DNA of 64,000 nucleotides from Campylobacter rectus (GCF_004803795.1 NZ_CP012543.1:1178001-1242000), one strand, 5' to 3'. Positions 16,351-27,493 are shown, numbered from the stretch's first letter. Program-made: numbers and translations. Notes: generated by a model not told the origin, from the letters alone.

Positions 16351-19300
16351 TTACGGCATACCTGCAAGACCGACCGATATATCGCTGTCGATATCCACTT
16401 TGACATTAAACTGCGTTCCGGTATCATCGGTGTAGATACCCTCGTACCGCGTATATCCGTCTTCAAGCCCGCTCGTATCGGCAGAAACCTTAAAGCCCTT
16501 AAGACCTACCGAATCTTTTTTATCGCCTTTGATTTTTAAGATGGTATCTTTGTTGTCCGTCATCGCAAAGATATCGGCCGCGGTCATATTATTGAGCTTA
16601 ACCGTATCATCGCCGGTATATCCTAAGTGTAACTGTTCAAAATTTGAAATCTTTTGATTTAACGTATCTCGTATCGCATCAAAATCAATATCTTCGTTAA
16701 AATACAAGCTATCGTATCCCTCGCCGCCGTCAAGCAGCGTATCGTTTAGCTCGCCGTAAATTTTGTCGTTTCCGTTATTACCGTAAATGGCATCATTCCC
16801 CTTGCCGCCGTCTATGGTGTCGTTTCCGGCTCCGCCAAATACAAGATCGTTATCTTCGTTACCGTAGATTGTATCGTTTCCGTCGTTGCCAAAGATGATA
16901 TCGTTGCCATCGTTACCATAAATCGTATCATCCCCGTCTCCGCCGTAAATGCTGTCTTTCCCTGATTCGCCCATTATCGTATTGTTGCCTTTGTAGCCGT
17001 AAATTTTATCATTTCCCTGACCGCCGTAAATTTTGTCGTTGCCTTCTCCTCCGTAAATCGTATCATCGCCTTCGTTGCCATAGATGGTATTGTTTCCGAA
17101 TTCGCCGTCTATCGTATCGTTACCTTCTCCTCCGTAAATCGTATCGTCGCCCTCTCCGCCATAAATTTTGTCGTTTCCGTCGTTTCCTTGCAAGATATCG
17201 TTTCCGCCGTCCCCTTTTATAATATCATTGCCGTTTGCGCCGGCTATCTCATCGTCTCCTTCTCCTCCGTAAATCGTATCGTTGCCTTCAAGCCCGTAAA
17301 TTTTATCATTTCCCTGGCCGCCGTAAATTTTATCATCTCCTTCACCGCCGTAAATTTGATCGTTTCCCGTGCCGCCGTTTATGGTGTCATCGCCGTTATC
17401 GCCGTATAAAAGGTCATTTCCGTCTCCTCCTTCTATATGGTCGTTACCCTCATCTCCTATAAGCCTATCGTCTCCTTGGCCGCCTTCGATTCGATCGTTT
17501 CCTGCGCCGCCCCTTATGGTATCATCGCCGTCATTTCCATGAATGATATCATCCCCTTGTCCGCCGTCGATTTCATCATCTCCGTCATTGCCGTTTATCG
17601 TATCGTCCCCGTCATCGCCGTATATTTCATCATCTCCTTCATCGCCGTAGATGATATCGTTTTGTGCGCCGCCGTGTATTCGATCGTTTCCCGTGCCGCC
17701 GTAAATTTTATCGGCCCCTTCATTACCGTAGAGCACATCATTGCCCCCATTGCCGTAGATCGTATCGTCTCCGCCGTTGCCGTAAATGATATCGTTTCCT
17801 CCTTTTCCGCTTATCGTATCGGCGTCTTGAGTTCCTTGGATGCAGTCGGGGCCGTCCGTCGCTTCGGTGGTCGCAAGCGCGGTTTTGATTGTTTTTTTGA
17901 CATCGACTTTGACGAGTTCGCCCTTATCGTTTAATCCCTCGTAACGATTGTAATTAGCATCCAAACCGCTCGTATCGGCCGAAGCGGTAAAGCCGCTTAA
18001 AACCGCGATATCTTTATCGTCGCCGTTTATTTTTAAGATCGTATCTTTATGCGAGGTGATTTTGAGGATATTTTGGGGAGTAAGGTTTCTTAGCGTCTTG
18101 GGATTATTGCCGCTTCCCAGATCCAGTATCTCGAAATTTTTGATCATGTCCGCTTGTAATGCGTTAAGATCGATCTCGTGATCTTCGAGAGCAAGCGTAT
18201 CTACTCCTTCGCCGCCATCTAAGATTATATCTTTTAGATCGCCTTCTATACGGTCGTCTCCGCCGTCTCCATAAAGCGAGTCCGCTCCGCCTACACCGCC
18301 GCTTACGGTATCGTTACCGTTACCGCCTCGTATCTCATCATCGCCTTTAGTGCCTCGTAGGCTATCGCTTGTATTGCCGCCGTTTATGACTTTGCCCATA
18401 ACATTTGAGTCGTCTTTGACATCGACTTTTATCGTTTTTTCACCGACTTTGCCCTCATATCTGGTATAGCCTTTTCTTAACTTTGTGGTATCACTTGAAA
18501 CCGTGAAATTTTTTAATCTTATCGAGTCTTTTTCATCGCTCATTATGAGTAATTTTGTATTTTCATCATCGGTTACGGCAAGGACGTCTTGCGGCGTTAA
18601 ATTTGTGATTTCTACGGCTTTATTGAAAAATTTGCCGTCATCTCCCAGATGAAGCAGCTCAAAACTGTTTATCCGCTTGTCCAGTCCGTCACGCAAAGTA
18701 TCGAAATCAAGCTTTAGCTTATCATCTTTGGAAGTGATAAATAGCTTATCCGTTCCTTCGCCGCCATCTACAATCTCATCGTCCATATACGTAAAAATTT
18801 CATCATTTCCTTTGCCGCCGTAAACTTTATCTTTACCGTCTCCTCCATTCATTTGGTCGTTGCCATCATCGCCGTAAAGCGTATCGTCGCCGTCGCCGCC
18901 GGAAATTTTATCTTTACCGTCTCCGCCGTAAAGAGTATCGTCTCCCGCCCCTCCATAAATCCCGTCGTTTCCTATCCCGCCCCTTATGGTATCGTCCCCG
19001 CTATCGCCGTAAATCGTATCGTTTCCTTCTCCTCCGTCAATAATATCATTGCCGTCGTCTCCATGGATAATGTCGTTATCTTCATTGCCGTAGATACTAT
19101 CGTTTCCTGCTCCGCCAAATAAACTGTCATTGCCTTTTCCTCCATATATCTCATCATCGCCCCCAAGACCGTCTACGAAGTCATTGCCTCCTTTGGCATC
19201 TATGAAATCCTTTTTATCGGTTCCTCGTATATGATCCGTTCCATCAGTACCCACTATCTTGTTTGGTTCCTCAGGATTCGGTACCGGCGGTTGAGGAGGA

Positions 19301-20067
19301 TTTGGGTTTGGTTCAGGCTGCGGATTTGGCGCAGGAGGAGTAGGAGGAGTAGGGTTATCGGGTGGAGTAGGGGTATCCGGAGTACTTGGATTATCTTCTT
19401 TAGGCAGTATCTGTTTTATCTCATCTTCACTCTTACCCGTTACTTGAGATAAAATCTTAACCTTATTGTTTTGTTTTGCGGATTCATCCAGTTTGGATTC
19501 GTCTACGGTTAAATTTCCTTTATTGTCTTGTATAACCTTTTTTATATCATTTGCTTTTAAAGTAGAGGATATATTGCTATTAATATCCGTAAAAGATTTT
19601 AAAGCGTTTTGTATGCTTGAGTTAGGAACGTTTTGTATGCTATCTGCTACCATATTTGAAGCAAGTACTTTATTTACTAAAAGATTGTGAGCCGCTTTAG
19701 TAGCTTCATCGGTACTGTTTGAGTATTTAGGATCAAGAGCTTCTTTAAGAAGCTGGCTTGCTATAAAACCTTTATTAGCTCCTTCTTTTAATTTATTTAT
19801 CCAAAAGGCTTTACCCTCTTTATCTATACCCGCACCTTTACCCAGTACGTTTTCATAGATATGGTTTATAAACTTTTCGTCGGTATTTAAATTACCTCCG
19901 AAATACTCTTTTGCCGCACCGGTATTAAGCATAGCATTTGCGATATCCGCCATACTTAGGTTTTGAGTATTTGCGGCATTTAGCCAGAATTTATTTCCGG
20001 CGCCTTCACTGGCTCTACCAAACAATGCTATGTATAAAGCAGAGATATGGGACTGGGTTAGGGACAT
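16351..20067 (-). CDS. Large secreted RTX protein with N-terminal DUF4214 (S-layer-RTX-like)
   Basis: A 1238-residue protein. Residues 1-~130 are DUF4214-like ([20 protein letters not shown]). A Pro-rich linker follows (~220-270), then long arrays of GGxGxDxIYG nonapeptides that bind calcium in a beta-roll after export. Three copies of a non-RTX module of ~115 residues (starting near 436, 617 and 1112, with LHLG ... [10 protein letters not shown] ... SADTSGL ... YTRYEG) separate or end the arrays. It lacks a Sec signal, as expected for type I secretion through a C-terminal signal. S-layer proteins of C. rectus/showae have the same general plan, so a surface-layer or adhesive role is likely. 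AAGGAG precedes the ATG. No type I exporter is encoded in this window. Confidence 0.88.
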   Translation of the reverse strand: MSLTQSHISALYIALFGRASEGAGNKFWLNAANTQNLSMADIANAMLNTGAAKEYFGGNLNTDEKFINHIYENVLGKGAGIDKEGKAFWINKLKEGANKGFIASQLLKEALDPKYSNSTDEATKAAHNLLVNKVLASNMVADSIQNVPNSSIQNALKSFTDINSNISSTLKANDIKKVIQDNKGNLTVDESKLDESAKQNNKVKILSQVTGKSEDEIKQILPKEDNPSTPDTPTPPDNPTPPTPPAPNPQPEPNPNPPQPPVPNPEEPNKIVGTDGTDHIRGTDKKDFIDAKGGNDFVDGLGGDDEIYGGKGNDSLFGGAGNDSIYGNEDNDIIHGDDGNDIIDGGEGNDTIYGDSGDDTIRGGIGNDGIYGGAGDDTLYGGDGKDKISGGDGDDTLYGDDGNDQMNGGDGKDKVYGGKGNDEIFTYMDDEIVDGGEGTDKLFITSKDDKLKLDFDTLRDGLDKRINSFELLHLGDDGKFFNKAVEITNLTPQDVLAVTDDENTKLLIMSDEKDSIRLKNFTVSSDTTKLRKGYTRYEGKVGEKTIKVDVKDDSNVMGKVINGGNTSDSLRGTKGDDEIRGGNGNDTVSGGVGGADSLYGDGGDDRIEGDLKDIILDGGEGVDTLALEDHEIDLNALQADMIKNFEILDLGSGNNPKTLRNLTPQNILKITSHKDTILKINGDDKDIAVLSGFTASADTSGLDANYNRYEGLNDKGELVKVDVKKTIKTALATTEATDGPDCIQGTQDADTISGKGGNDIIYGNGGDDTIYGNGGNDVLYGNEGADKIYGGTGNDRIHGGAQNDIIYGDEGDDEIYGDDGDDTINGNDGDDEIDGGQGDDIIHGNDGDDTIRGGAGNDRIEGGQGDDRLIGDEGNDHIEGGDGNDLLYGDNGDDTINGGTGNDQIYGGEGDDKIYGGQGNDKIYGLEGNDTIYGGEGDDEIAGANGNDIIKGDGGNDILQGNDGNDKIYGGEGDDTIYGGEGNDTIDGEFGNNTIYGNEGDDTIYGGEGNDKIYGGQGNDKIYGYKGNNTIMGESGKDSIYGGDGDDTIYGNDGNDIIFGNDGNDTIYGNEDNDLVFGGAGNDTIDGGKGNDAIYGNNGNDKIYGELNDTLLDGGEGYDSLYFNEDIDFDAIRDTLNQKISNFEQLHLGYTGDDTVKLNNMTAADIFAMTDNKDTILKIKGDKKDSVGLKGFKVSADTSGLEDGYTRYEGIYTDDTGTQFNVKVDIDSDISVGLAGMP

Positions 20068-20565
20068 TGGGACTCCTTTGTAAAGGGATATATGTTTAAA
20101 GTATTAGGCATAGCAAAATGCTATTTCATAAAACGAGGTAAGTATAGACGATATAATATATTTCAAATACGATAATATATTTATGATTTTTATAAAATAA
20201 AATACATTATATTTGAATCTATAATAGCATCGTAGCGGAGTTTAGTAAATGGTCGGTAAAGAAAAATAAGATAAGGTAAAATGCAGACTATTTTTGCTAT
20301 TTTGTATTGAAAACTGTAATTTTCAAATAAATATCGATACCGCTTTCAAAGCGTGCCGAACAAATAAATAAATGGCGGTATATAGGTATTTAGAGCCGTT
20401 TTACTTTTTGAATTAAAAAAATTTATCCATTAAATTTGACGCAAGATTTTGGGTTTTATTTTATAAAATATTTTTCGCATTGTATTACAAAAAGTTTGTC
20501 GTAAAATTTCTCGAAAATTAAATTTTATATTATAATGGGCTTTAAATTTTTTAGAAAGAACAAAA
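20068..20565. other. Divergent promoter region
   Basis: About 500 AT-rich bases between two divergent genes, with no gene of its own. TATAAT at 20531-20536 is a perfect -10 for the methyltransferase gene. On the minus strand TATACT (20146-20141) could serve the RTX gene. The -35 elements are weak, as usual in this group. Confidence 0.45.
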
Positions 20566-22122
20566 ATGACTATAAATAATATTGAGCAAACTTACGACGC
20601 CCTTCCCTATATTTCTCAGTCTTTTAAAGAGACTCATCCGCAAAAGCTTGAGTCCATAGCGAGGCTTATCTCTCTTGATCCTCCCGCGGCTTCGGAAGCT
20701 AGAGTTTTAGAGATCGGCTGTTCGTTCGGCGGAAATTTGATCCCGTTTGCGCTAAATAATAAAAACGCAGACGTCGTCGGCATCGATCTATCCGGTATTC
20801 AAATTTCAAAAGGGCAAAAGATTGTCGAAGATATCGGGATTTCAAATTTAAAGCTGCATCAAAAAGATATCTGCGAGCTAAAGGACGAACTGGGTAAATT
20901 TGACTACATCATAGCTCACGGCGTTTATAGTTGGGTGCCAAAAAACGTCCAAAAATCGATTTTAAGCGTTATAAAAAATTTGCTAACGCCAAACGGGCTT
21001 GCTTATGTTTCGTATAATGTATATCCGGGCTGGAAAGGAAGGTCCGTTTTGAGGGATTTTATCGATATCTTCGTGCAAAATTCGCACAAAGATGCGAGCG
21101 AGCGAGAGAAAGTAGCGGCTTTTAAGGAAAATATAAAAACTCTAAAAGACTACATAAAAACAATCGGCCTTGAAAACGATCAGGGGTGGTTGATAAGACA
21201 CATCGACAGCGTCAATGATAAATATGCCGATATGGACTACTATCTCTATCACGAATTTTTTGAGATTTTCAACGACCCTTACTATTTCTTCGAGTTTATA
21301 AAAGATATCGAAAAATTTGAGCTCGGGTATCTTGCGGATACGAATTTGTATTTGTCCTTAAATACTCTTTACGACGAGCAAATTTACAGTCTTTTTGACG
21401 CCATAAAAGATATGCCCGCACGCATAGTAAAGGAGCAATATACCGATTTTGCGATAAACTCAAGCTTTCGTAGGAGCGTAATAACTCACTCCATAAACGC
21501 CAAAAATGCAAGGCTTGATAAAAAATACGACAAAAAAAGTCTAAATGTGCTTCATATTCGCGGTAAATTTGAGGCAAAAGACGGCAATATCGTTGATATT
21601 AAGGGACGAATCGTAAATCCGAAAGTCGCCAAAATCGTCGAAGCGATAAACTCGGTCTATCCCGGCTCGATAAACATCAAAGAGCTGGTGGATAAATTTG
21701 AGGATAAAAACGAGGTTTATTCAAACGTTATTCCGCTGATACTAAACGATAGCGTCGATATCTCGCCGGTCACGATAAAATGCGTAAAATACGCTCCCGG
21801 CAAAAGCAAAATCAAAGAAATTTACGAAAGATATATAAAATATTTTTTGAAAGACGACGAGCCCGCCATTAGTTTTTCAAATCAATTTAACGAGATAATA
21901 TTTAGCAAATTTAACAAAGCCGACCTTGAGATAATACTGGAATTTAACGGTAAAAATAGCATAAAAGACGTAAAAAATATCATCAAAAGCAAAGGCATAA
22001 AGATGCAAAGAAAAGACGAAAAAGGAAATGTCGTAAATGTCGGCACTAGCGAGGCTGCGGACATCTATCTGCGCAGCTTGATAGAGAGGATGACGAACAG
22101 CTTGATGTTTGAAGAAATTTAG
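20566..22122 (+). CDS. SAM-dependent methyltransferase with methyltransferase regulatory domain
   Basis: The 518 residues start with a class I methyltransferase fold: motif I VLEIGCSFGGNLIPFAL near residues 46-62, motif II acidic residue in ADVVGIDLSG, and HGVYSWVP further on. The middle (~220-300) fits the methyltransferase regulatory domain (PF10119-type), and the rest is a helical C-terminal domain. Proteins of this kind are common in Campylobacterota; substrates are not known. It is monocistronic and convergent with sixA (stops overlap by four bases). A lipid, polysaccharide or protein target cannot be distinguished. Confidence 0.85.
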   Translation: MTINNIEQTYDALPYISQSFKETHPQKLESIARLISLDPPAASEARVLEIGCSFGGNLIPFALNNKNADVVGIDLSGIQISKGQKIVEDIGISNLKLHQKDICELKDELGKFDYIIAHGVYSWVPKNVQKSILSVIKNLLTPNGLAYVSYNVYPGWKGRSVLRDFIDIFVQNSHKDASEREKVAAFKENIKTLKDYIKTIGLENDQGWLIRHIDSVNDKYADMDYYLYHEFFEIFNDPYYFFEFIKDIEKFELGYLADTNLYLSLNTLYDEQIYSLFDAIKDMPARIVKEQYTDFAINSSFRRSVITHSINAKNARLDKKYDKKSLNVLHIRGKFEAKDGNIVDIKGRIVNPKVAKIVEAINSVYPGSINIKELVDKFEDKNEVYSNVIPLILNDSVDISPVTIKCVKYAPGKSKIKEIYERYIKYFLKDDEPAISFSNQFNEIIFSKFNKADLEIILEFNGKNSIKDVKNIIKSKGIKMQRKDEKGNVVNVGTSEAADIYLRSLIERMTNSLMFEEI

Positions 22123-22610
22123 CTCTTTTTATGCTTTTTAGGATAGTCGAAAAACAAGGCCTTTGCGCCGTGTTCTTTTAGCTCTTTGAAATTTCCGTCG
22201 AATTTGACGCAAAAGATGCCGCATGTAGGGATATTTCCGATCGCGGCATCGCTTAAAAGCTCGCAAATTTCCGTTATCGCGTCATTGTGCGCGACGATAA
22301 ATACGCTTTGAAATTTATCGTCCAGCTTCCGCACAAACTCCAAAAGCTCGTGCATCTGCGCGCCGTAGAGCTCGTCTTTAAATTTGATTTTTTTTTCAAA
22401 TTTGACCGCCGCGGCCAGCTTTTGAACCGTTTTGGCGCAGCGTTTGGCGGGACTGGCAAATATCGCGTCCGCCCTCACCTCATGCTTTTTTAGCCGCTCG
22501 CACATCAGCGCCAGATCCTTTTTGCCGCGCTCACTTAGATCGCGCTCGAAGTCGCCGCCCTCGCTCTCTTCTACGGCTTTTGCGTGCCTGATGAAGTAGA
22601 TTTTTTTCAT
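22119..22610 (-). CDS. sixA: SixA-type phosphohistidine phosphatase
   Basis: The 163-residue protein is a minimal histidine phosphatase. The catalytic RHAKA motif is at residues 8-12, a second conserved Arg lies in FASPAKRCAKT, and the second catalytic His is in IVAHNDAITE. SixA in E. coli removes phosphate from HPt domains (ArcB, PTSNtr); targets here are inferred only. It is the last gene of a four-base-overlap string with the DUF455 and rhomboid genes. Confidence 0.85.
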   Translation of the reverse strand: MKKIYFIRHAKAVEESEGGDFERDLSERGKKDLALMCERLKKHEVRADAIFASPAKRCAKTVQKLAAAVKFEKKIKFKDELYGAQMHELLEFVRKLDDKFQSVFIVAHNDAITEICELLSDAAIGNIPTCGIFCVKFDGNFKELKEHGAKALFFDYPKKHKKS

Positions 22611-23455
22611 TTTGTCTGCCTTGTCTTTTGCGTTTGCGCCAGACCTCTTATGCGCTCGATCTCCGCCTCGCTAAAGCCTGATTTTAGGCGCGCGTTCACG
22701 TTTAGCTCGCGAGAGCGCAAAAAAGCTTTGGGATAGATTTTTTGCACGATTTGCGCGTAGGTTTCGGGGCTTACGCCCTCTTTTTCGCAAGCAAATTTAA
22801 ACCACCGATCGCCTTTTGAGACGTGCGAGATCTCCTCGTCTAATATGACTTGCAAAATTTCGCAAAGCCGCGCCTTGCTCTCGTCTTTTTCGCGCTCGGC
22901 TTCCAGCTTTTTTAGCATAAAAGCATTGGCGTCAAGGCCGTTTGCTTCCATATATCTAGGCAGCACCGCCATACGCTCGAGCAGCGACGCGGATGTGTTT
23001 TGCAGAGCGATAAAAAGCCCGTCGTGCACGGCAAAATCGCCGTATTTTACGCCAAATTTAGCCATATGCTCCTCTATCAACCTAAAGTGCCTGATCTCAT
23101 CCTGCGCGACCTCGAGCCAGTCGTCATAGTAGGCCTTTGGCAGCGCGCGGAAGCGATACGCCGCATCCAGCGCGATATCTACGGCGCCGTATTCGATATG
23201 CGCGATCGAGTGAAGGAAGGCTTTTTGCTTGTCCGCTTGCTTTTTGCCGCCGATTTCCCTCATCGCTACTACCTCGCAAAATGCCGCGTAGCTTGGACGT
23301 TTTAGCGGTTTTATCTCGTCAAATTCGCCGCCCTCTTCTATTTGCGCGTCAAATTTACCGGCCTTGTATTCGGCGTAAAATCGTTTAAATTTGTCAAATT
23401 TAAGCTCTTTGTCGCCGCACTCTAAAATTTCCCAAATTCGCTCGAAAAATCTCAT
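22607..23455 (-). CDS. DUF455 ferritin-like protein
   Basis: The 282-residue protein matches the DUF455 ferritin-like family. The helical bundle carries Glu/His pairs that could hold two metals: AHIEYGAVDIALDA, QDEIRHFRLIEEHM and DEEISHVSKGDRWF. Members are related to MiaE-type tRNA hydroxylases but their reaction is unknown. It overlaps the rhomboid gene upstream and sixA downstream by four bases each, so the three are cotranslated. Confidence 0.85.
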   Translation of the reverse strand: MRFFERIWEILECGDKELKFDKFKRFYAEYKAGKFDAQIEEGGEFDEIKPLKRPSYAAFCEVVAMREIGGKKQADKQKAFLHSIAHIEYGAVDIALDAAYRFRALPKAYYDDWLEVAQDEIRHFRLIEEHMAKFGVKYGDFAVHDGLFIALQNTSASLLERMAVLPRYMEANGLDANAFMLKKLEAEREKDESKARLCEILQVILDEEISHVSKGDRWFKFACEKEGVSPETYAQIVQKIYPKAFLRSRELNVNARLKSGFSEAEIERIRGLAQTQKTRQTK

Positions 23456-23985
23456 TTTATCACCTTAAATTTTGCCCCGAAATAGCCTAATGCAAAGCCG
23501 ACGATATGCGCGTACCAGGCGACGTTTACGCCCATAGCTACGGGCACGAAGCTCATTAGCAAGATGGCGATGATTAGCCCCTTTCGGCTGCTCGCGTCCA
23601 AAAACGCCAAAATGCCAAGCAACAGGCTGATCGCGCCGCTAGCTCCGACTAAATTTATAAAAGTTCCGTCGATCTTAAATATAACATATATATAAATAAA
23701 ACTAAGCAGCGAGGTCAAAACGCCTCCGATGCAGTATATGACGGCAAATTTTTCGCTGCCGTAGCGCCGCTCAAGAAGCGATCCGAACTGATACAAAACC
23801 GCCATATTCATCAGTAGATGCGTCAAATTTGCGTGCATAAACATCGAGGTCGCAGGCTGCCAGACATAAAGCCCGTCCGTGAAAGACATATTTAATCCAA
23901 GAATCACATTGCTACTGCAAATGCCGCAATAAACGGCGAAATATACTAGAAAATTTAGTGCGATAAGCGATATCGTAGCGTTCAA
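23452..23985 (-). CDS. Rhomboid-family intramembrane serine protease
   Basis: A compact 177-residue, six-helix rhomboid. The conserved HANLTHLLMN motif (residues ~51-60) lies in the second helix, the catalytic Ser in LVGASGAISLLLG, and the catalytic His in WYAHIVGFALGYFGA. Rhomboids cut transmembrane helices of other proteins; the substrate is unknown. First gene of the overlapping rhomboid-DUF455-sixA operon. Confidence 0.9.
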   Translation of the reverse strand: MNATISLIALNFLVYFAVYCGICSSNVILGLNMSFTDGLYVWQPATSMFMHANLTHLLMNMAVLYQFGSLLERRYGSEKFAVIYCIGGVLTSLLSFIYIYVIFKIDGTFINLVGASGAISLLLGILAFLDASSRKGLIIAILLMSFVPVAMGVNVAWYAHIVGFALGYFGAKFKVIK

Positions 23986-24037
23986 AAACGGCTCCTTTTT
24001 AAAGCCCTTATCATATAAAATTTGAACATAAATTTAG

Positions 24038-24697
24038 CTAAAATTTAACCTTGCCAAAGCCGGCGAATCTGTTTGACGTTAGACAGTCGGCGTTTCCGCC
24101 CTTGCACGCTACGATATAGGAGTTCACCACTTTACCGCCTATTTTATGGCTATTTTTTTGAAAGAGATTTATAAATCCGTTCTTATTTTTACCTCTAGTA
24201 TTATGCATAAATCTTATAGTTCCGTCGTCTTCGATGCGGTCTATGATGCCAAGATGAGTAACGATTTGTTTGTTTTTGCTTTTAGTTTGGCTCGTGGTGT
24301 TGCTAAAAAACACCAAATCTCCGAGCTTCGGGCTTGTTTGTGAGATCAAATTTCTCTTTTTATAAAAATTAAAAATCGCCTGCGATTTTAGCCCTTTTTC
24401 GCCGTAAAATTTGAGTAAATTTGTCTCGGCAAAGTAAATATTATTTATGTTTTTATTCACGAGCGAGACAAATCCCGAGCAGTCTCCGCCGTCTTTTTTA
24501 TCCAAAAAACCCTGCATAAAATTTGAAAGCGCGATACCGCCCAGATCGTTAAATACGTCTTGCTGCGAGTTTAAAAATCTCGCGTTTAAAATCTCTCCGC
24601 TTTGATCGATCGGGTAAATTTTGGGCGCACTGCCCACGCATCCGCTAAAAATCAAAGCCGCAAGCGATGCGAGCGGTAAAAAAATCGTAAATTTCAT
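24038..24697 (-). CDS. NlpC/P60-like cell-wall lipoprotein
   Basis: A 219-residue precursor with a lipoprotein signal peptide; the lipobox ends in FSGC (Cys20), so it is anchored to a membrane. The catalytic Cys is in KKDGGDCSGFVSLVN and the His in IVTHLGIIDR, as in NlpC/P60 or CHAP-type amidases or endopeptidases that trim peptidoglycan stem peptides. It stands alone. The two regions of the fold are spaced as in NlpC/P60, but the domain is shorter than most. Confidence 0.8.
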   Translation of the reverse strand: MKFTIFLPLASLAALIFSGCVGSAPKIYPIDQSGEILNARFLNSQQDVFNDLGGIALSNFMQGFLDKKDGGDCSGFVSLVNKNINNIYFAETNLLKFYGEKGLKSQAIFNFYKKRNLISQTSPKLGDLVFFSNTTSQTKSKNKQIVTHLGIIDRIEDDGTIRFMHNTRGKNKNGFINLFQKNSHKIGGKVVNSYIVACKGGNADCLTSNRFAGFGKVKF

Positions 24698-24947
24698 CTT
24701 AAATCCTGATTTTATGTAAATTTCAAGGCGAAGTATCTTGTGATAAATTTAAACGTTTCGACGAAATTTTCGACCGAAGATAAAACGCAATAGTTCATCG
24801 AGGGAGGAAATTTCCGGATCATTTAAATTTACTCAAGAGACGAACCGTCTAAAAGTAAAATTATATAAATAAATCGGTAAAAATCGGCATAAATTTAAAT
24901 TATAAGCTAAATTTCACTATACTTTGGATTTTATTTAAGGATTTGGG

Positions 24948-26216
24948 ATGATGCATTATTTGGAAATCGAAGGAAACGCGAAACTGGGCGGCGAGGTCGC
25001 CATAAGCGGGGCTAAAAACGCCGCCCTGCCCCTCATAGCCGCGGCTCTAATCATAAAAAACGACGTGACGCTAAAAAATATGCCAAACGTCGCCGATATA
25101 AAGACATTGGCTACTCTGCTGGTAAATTTGGGCGCAAAGTGCGAATTTACGGACGATCATACGTTAAAAATCAACTCAAACTACGTCAGCTCCACGAAGG
25201 CCAACTACGACATCGTGCGTAAAATGCGCGCTTCCATCCTGGTGCTTGGCCCGCTGCTAGCTAGGTTTGGCCACTGCGAGGTGAGCCTGCCGGGCGGCTG
25301 CGCGATAGGACAAAGGCCGATCGATCTGCATCTAAGCGCGCTTGAAAAAATGGGCGCAAACATCGAAATCAAACAAGGCTACGTCGTCGCCACCGCACCC
25401 GACGGGCTAAAGGGCGCGCAGATCGTCTTTGACAAGATCACGGTAACGGGCAGCGAAAACATCATCATGGCCGCCGCGCTCGCTCACGGCACGACGCATC
25501 TAATCAACGTCGCCAAGGAGCCTGAGGTGGTGCAGCTTTGCGAGGTTTTGGCCGGCGGAGGCGCGAGGATCGAGGGCATCGGCACGGACGAGCTCGTGAT
25601 CGAGGGCACGGACAGGCGCCTACTGGACGTCGGCGAGATAACGGTCATCCCTGATAGGATCGAGGCTGGGACGTATCTTTGCGCCGGAGCGATCACGAAC
25701 TCGCAAATCACCGTAACAAAAGCCAACGCTGCGCATCTGCGAGCCGTGCTTACTAAATTTAACCAAATGGGCTTTGAAACCGTCGTGGACAGCGACAAAA
25801 TCACGATAATGCCCGCTAAAAACGTAAATCCCGTCGAGATCGTGACGACTGAGTTTCCGGGCTTTCCGACCGATATGCAGGCGCAGTTTATGGCGCTCTC
25901 GCTCACGGCAAACGGCGTCAGCACGATCGACGAGAGGCTTTTTGAGAACCGTTTTATGCACGTTAGCGAGCTCACGCGTATGGGTGCCGATATCCGTCTA
26001 AACGGCCACATCGCGACGATCTACGGCGGAGGCGAGATAAACGCCGCGGACGTGATGGCTACCGATCTGCGCGCCAGCTCGGCTCTGGTGCTGGCGGCCC
26101 TTGCCGCAAACGGAACTAGCCGCGTGCATAGAATTTATCACCTAGATAGAGGCTACGAGGGGCTGGAGCGCAAACTAGCGGCTCTGGGCGCAAAAATACG
26201 CAGACTGGAGGAGTAA
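24948..26216 (+). CDS. murA: UDP-N-acetylglucosamine 1-carboxyvinyltransferase
   Basis: The 422 residues match MurA over its full length: [16 protein letters not shown] near the N-terminus, catalytic Cys in [16 protein letters not shown] (fosfomycin target), [16 protein letters not shown] and [15 protein letters not shown]. MurA transfers enolpyruvate to UDP-GlcNAc, the first committed step of peptidoglycan synthesis, in the cytosol. It is followed one base later by moeA. AAGGATTTGGG precedes tandem ATG codons. Confidence 0.97.
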   Translation: MMHYLEIEGNAKLGGEVAISGAKNAALPLIAAALIIKNDVTLKNMPNVADIKTLATLLVNLGAKCEFTDDHTLKINSNYVSSTKANYDIVRKMRASILVLGPLLARFGHCEVSLPGGCAIGQRPIDLHLSALEKMGANIEIKQGYVVATAPDGLKGAQIVFDKITVTGSENIIMAAALAHGTTHLINVAKEPEVVQLCEVLAGGGARIEGIGTDELVIEGTDRRLLDVGEITVIPDRIEAGTYLCAGAITNSQITVTKANAAHLRAVLTKFNQMGFETVVDSDKITIMPAKNVNPVEIVTTEFPGFPTDMQAQFMALSLTANGVSTIDERLFENRFMHVSELTRMGADIRLNGHIATIYGGGEINAADVMATDLRASSALVLAALAANGTSRVHRIYHLDRGYEGLERKLAALGAKIRRLEE

Positions 26217-26217
26217 A

Positions 26218-27375
26218 ATGACGCTAGAGCTTGCTCAAAATTTGATCTTAGAAAAAGCTAAATTTGACGGATACGGCGAGTTTATAAGCCTTGAGCGCGC
26301 GACGGGTAAAATTTTAGCCGGAGACGTCGTAGCGGTTAAAAATTTGCCATCTTTTGACAATTCGGCATTGGACGGCTACGCGCTTAAATTTGACGATTTT
26401 AATGAGCCGTTAAGCGTCGTAGCGACCGTGCTGGCGGGCGATACGGCCGAAATCTCGCTAAAAAAAGGCGAATGCGTAAAGATAATGACCGGCGCGAAAA
26501 TGCCGGCAAACACCGATACTATCGTGCCTTTTGAGGATGCGGTTTTGCAGGACGGCAAGCTCTCGCCGCAAAGCAAAATCAAAAAATTTAACGCCGTGAG
26601 ATATAAGGGCGAAGAGGTCAAAGCGGGTGAAATTTTACTTAAAAAAGGTGAAATTTTAACGCCCGCAAAAGTGATGATGCTAGCCGCGCAGGGCATTTAC
26701 TGCGTCTGCGTAGAGCGCGAGCCAAAGATCGGTATATTTTCGAGCGGCGACGAAGTAGTCGAGCCGTGGCAAAACGCTGGCCAGGGGCAAATCTACAACG
26801 CAAACGCCGCAGGCATCGCCTCTTTGCTTCAAAGCTTCGGCTTTGCTAGCTCGTATGCGGGCATCATAAAAGACGACCTAGAAAGCACGACGCGCGCGCT
26901 TGAGACGGCTGAATTTGACGTTATTATCACAAGCGGCGGAGCCAGCAAGGGCGAGGCCGATTTTATGAAAACGGCGCTTTTAAATTTAGGCTTTAGCGAG
27001 CTTTTTGACGGCGTAAATATACGCCCCGGACGACCGAGCAAAGTTTTCATAAAGGACAAAAAAATCGTTTTTATCTTGCCCGGAAACCCGATGGCTGCGT
27101 TTTTGATGTCTTTTTTGCTGGTCGTTCCGTTTTTAAAGGGCACGCAGTTTGAAAAATTTGGCGCCGTTTTAAACCAAGACGTAAAAATAAAATCAGGACG
27201 TCAAAACATCGTATTTGGCAGCTTTGCGGACGGTAAATTTAATGTCACGGACGATAATAAATTTGGCTCGGGTATGATAATGCCTCTTATCAAAAGTAAT
27301 GCGATTTTGATAACCAGCGAAAGCGATAGCGCGCTAAAAGCGGGCGAAATCGTAAAATTTTTGCGAATTTCTTGA
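26218..27375 (+). CDS. moeA: Molybdopterin molybdenumtransferase
   Basis: A 385-residue MoeA with the expected motifs: FDNSALDGYALK near residue 43, VKIMTGAKMPANTDTIVP near 82, the MoCF-fold TSGGASKGEADF and LPGNPMAAFLMSF. MoeA inserts molybdate into adenylylated molybdopterin during Moco synthesis. The start lies one base after the murA stop, so they are cotranscribed. The -35 box of the following tRNA-Gly overlaps its stop codon. Confidence 0.95.
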   Translation: MTLELAQNLILEKAKFDGYGEFISLERATGKILAGDVVAVKNLPSFDNSALDGYALKFDDFNEPLSVVATVLAGDTAEISLKKGECVKIMTGAKMPANTDTIVPFEDAVLQDGKLSPQSKIKKFNAVRYKGEEVKAGEILLKKGEILTPAKVMMLAAQGIYCVCVEREPKIGIFSSGDEVVEPWQNAGQGQIYNANAAGIASLLQSFGFASSYAGIIKDDLESTTRALETAEFDVIITSGGASKGEADFMKTALLNLGFSELFDGVNIRPGRPSKVFIKDKKIVFILPGNPMAAFLMSFLLVVPFLKGTQFEKFGAVLNQDVKIKSGRQNIVFGSFADGKFNVTDDNKFGSGMIMPLIKSNAILITSESDSALKAGEIVKFLRIS

Positions 27376-27400
27376 CAAATGAAAACGTTTTTGCTAAAAT
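27372..27400 (+). promoter_or_regulatory. Strong sigma-70 promoter for tRNA-Gly (and probably flgA)
   Basis: TTGACA (27372-27377), a 17-base spacer, then TAAAAT (27395-27400): an almost consensus promoter ending 18 bases before the tRNA. The -35 box overlaps the moeA stop codon. Confidence 0.85.
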
Positions 27401-27418
27401 TGCGACTTCTCAAACGGT

Positions 27419-27493
27419 GCGGGAATAGCTCAGGGGTAGAGCACAACCTTGCCAAGGTTGGGGTCGCGAGTTCGAATCTCGTTTCCCGCTCCA
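27419..27493 (+). tRNA. tRNA-Gly (anticodon GCC)
   Basis: A 75-base cloverleaf: acceptor GCGGGAA/TTCCCGC, D arm GCTC/GAGC, anticodon stem CAACC/GGTTG with loop TTGCCAA, T arm GCGAG-TTCGAAT-CTCGT, encoded CCA. The anticodon reads GGC and GGU. Its final A is also the first base of the likely flgA frame. Confidence 0.96.

Noticed and set aside
17188-17934. Long plus-strand frames rich in Ile/Val/Ala opposite the RTX gene
   Set aside because: They are antisense shadows of the repeat DNA: hydrophobic periodic words with no start-site support.
16700-19200. Short periodic repeats that look like a CRISPR array at first sight
   Set aside because: The period is 27 bases and always codes GGxGxDxIY units in one frame. 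There are no conserved repeat-spacer boundaries and no cas genes.
27379-27492. Extension of flgA to the ATG at 27379
   Set aside because: This would translate through tRNA-Gly and start before the probable transcription start of its promoter.
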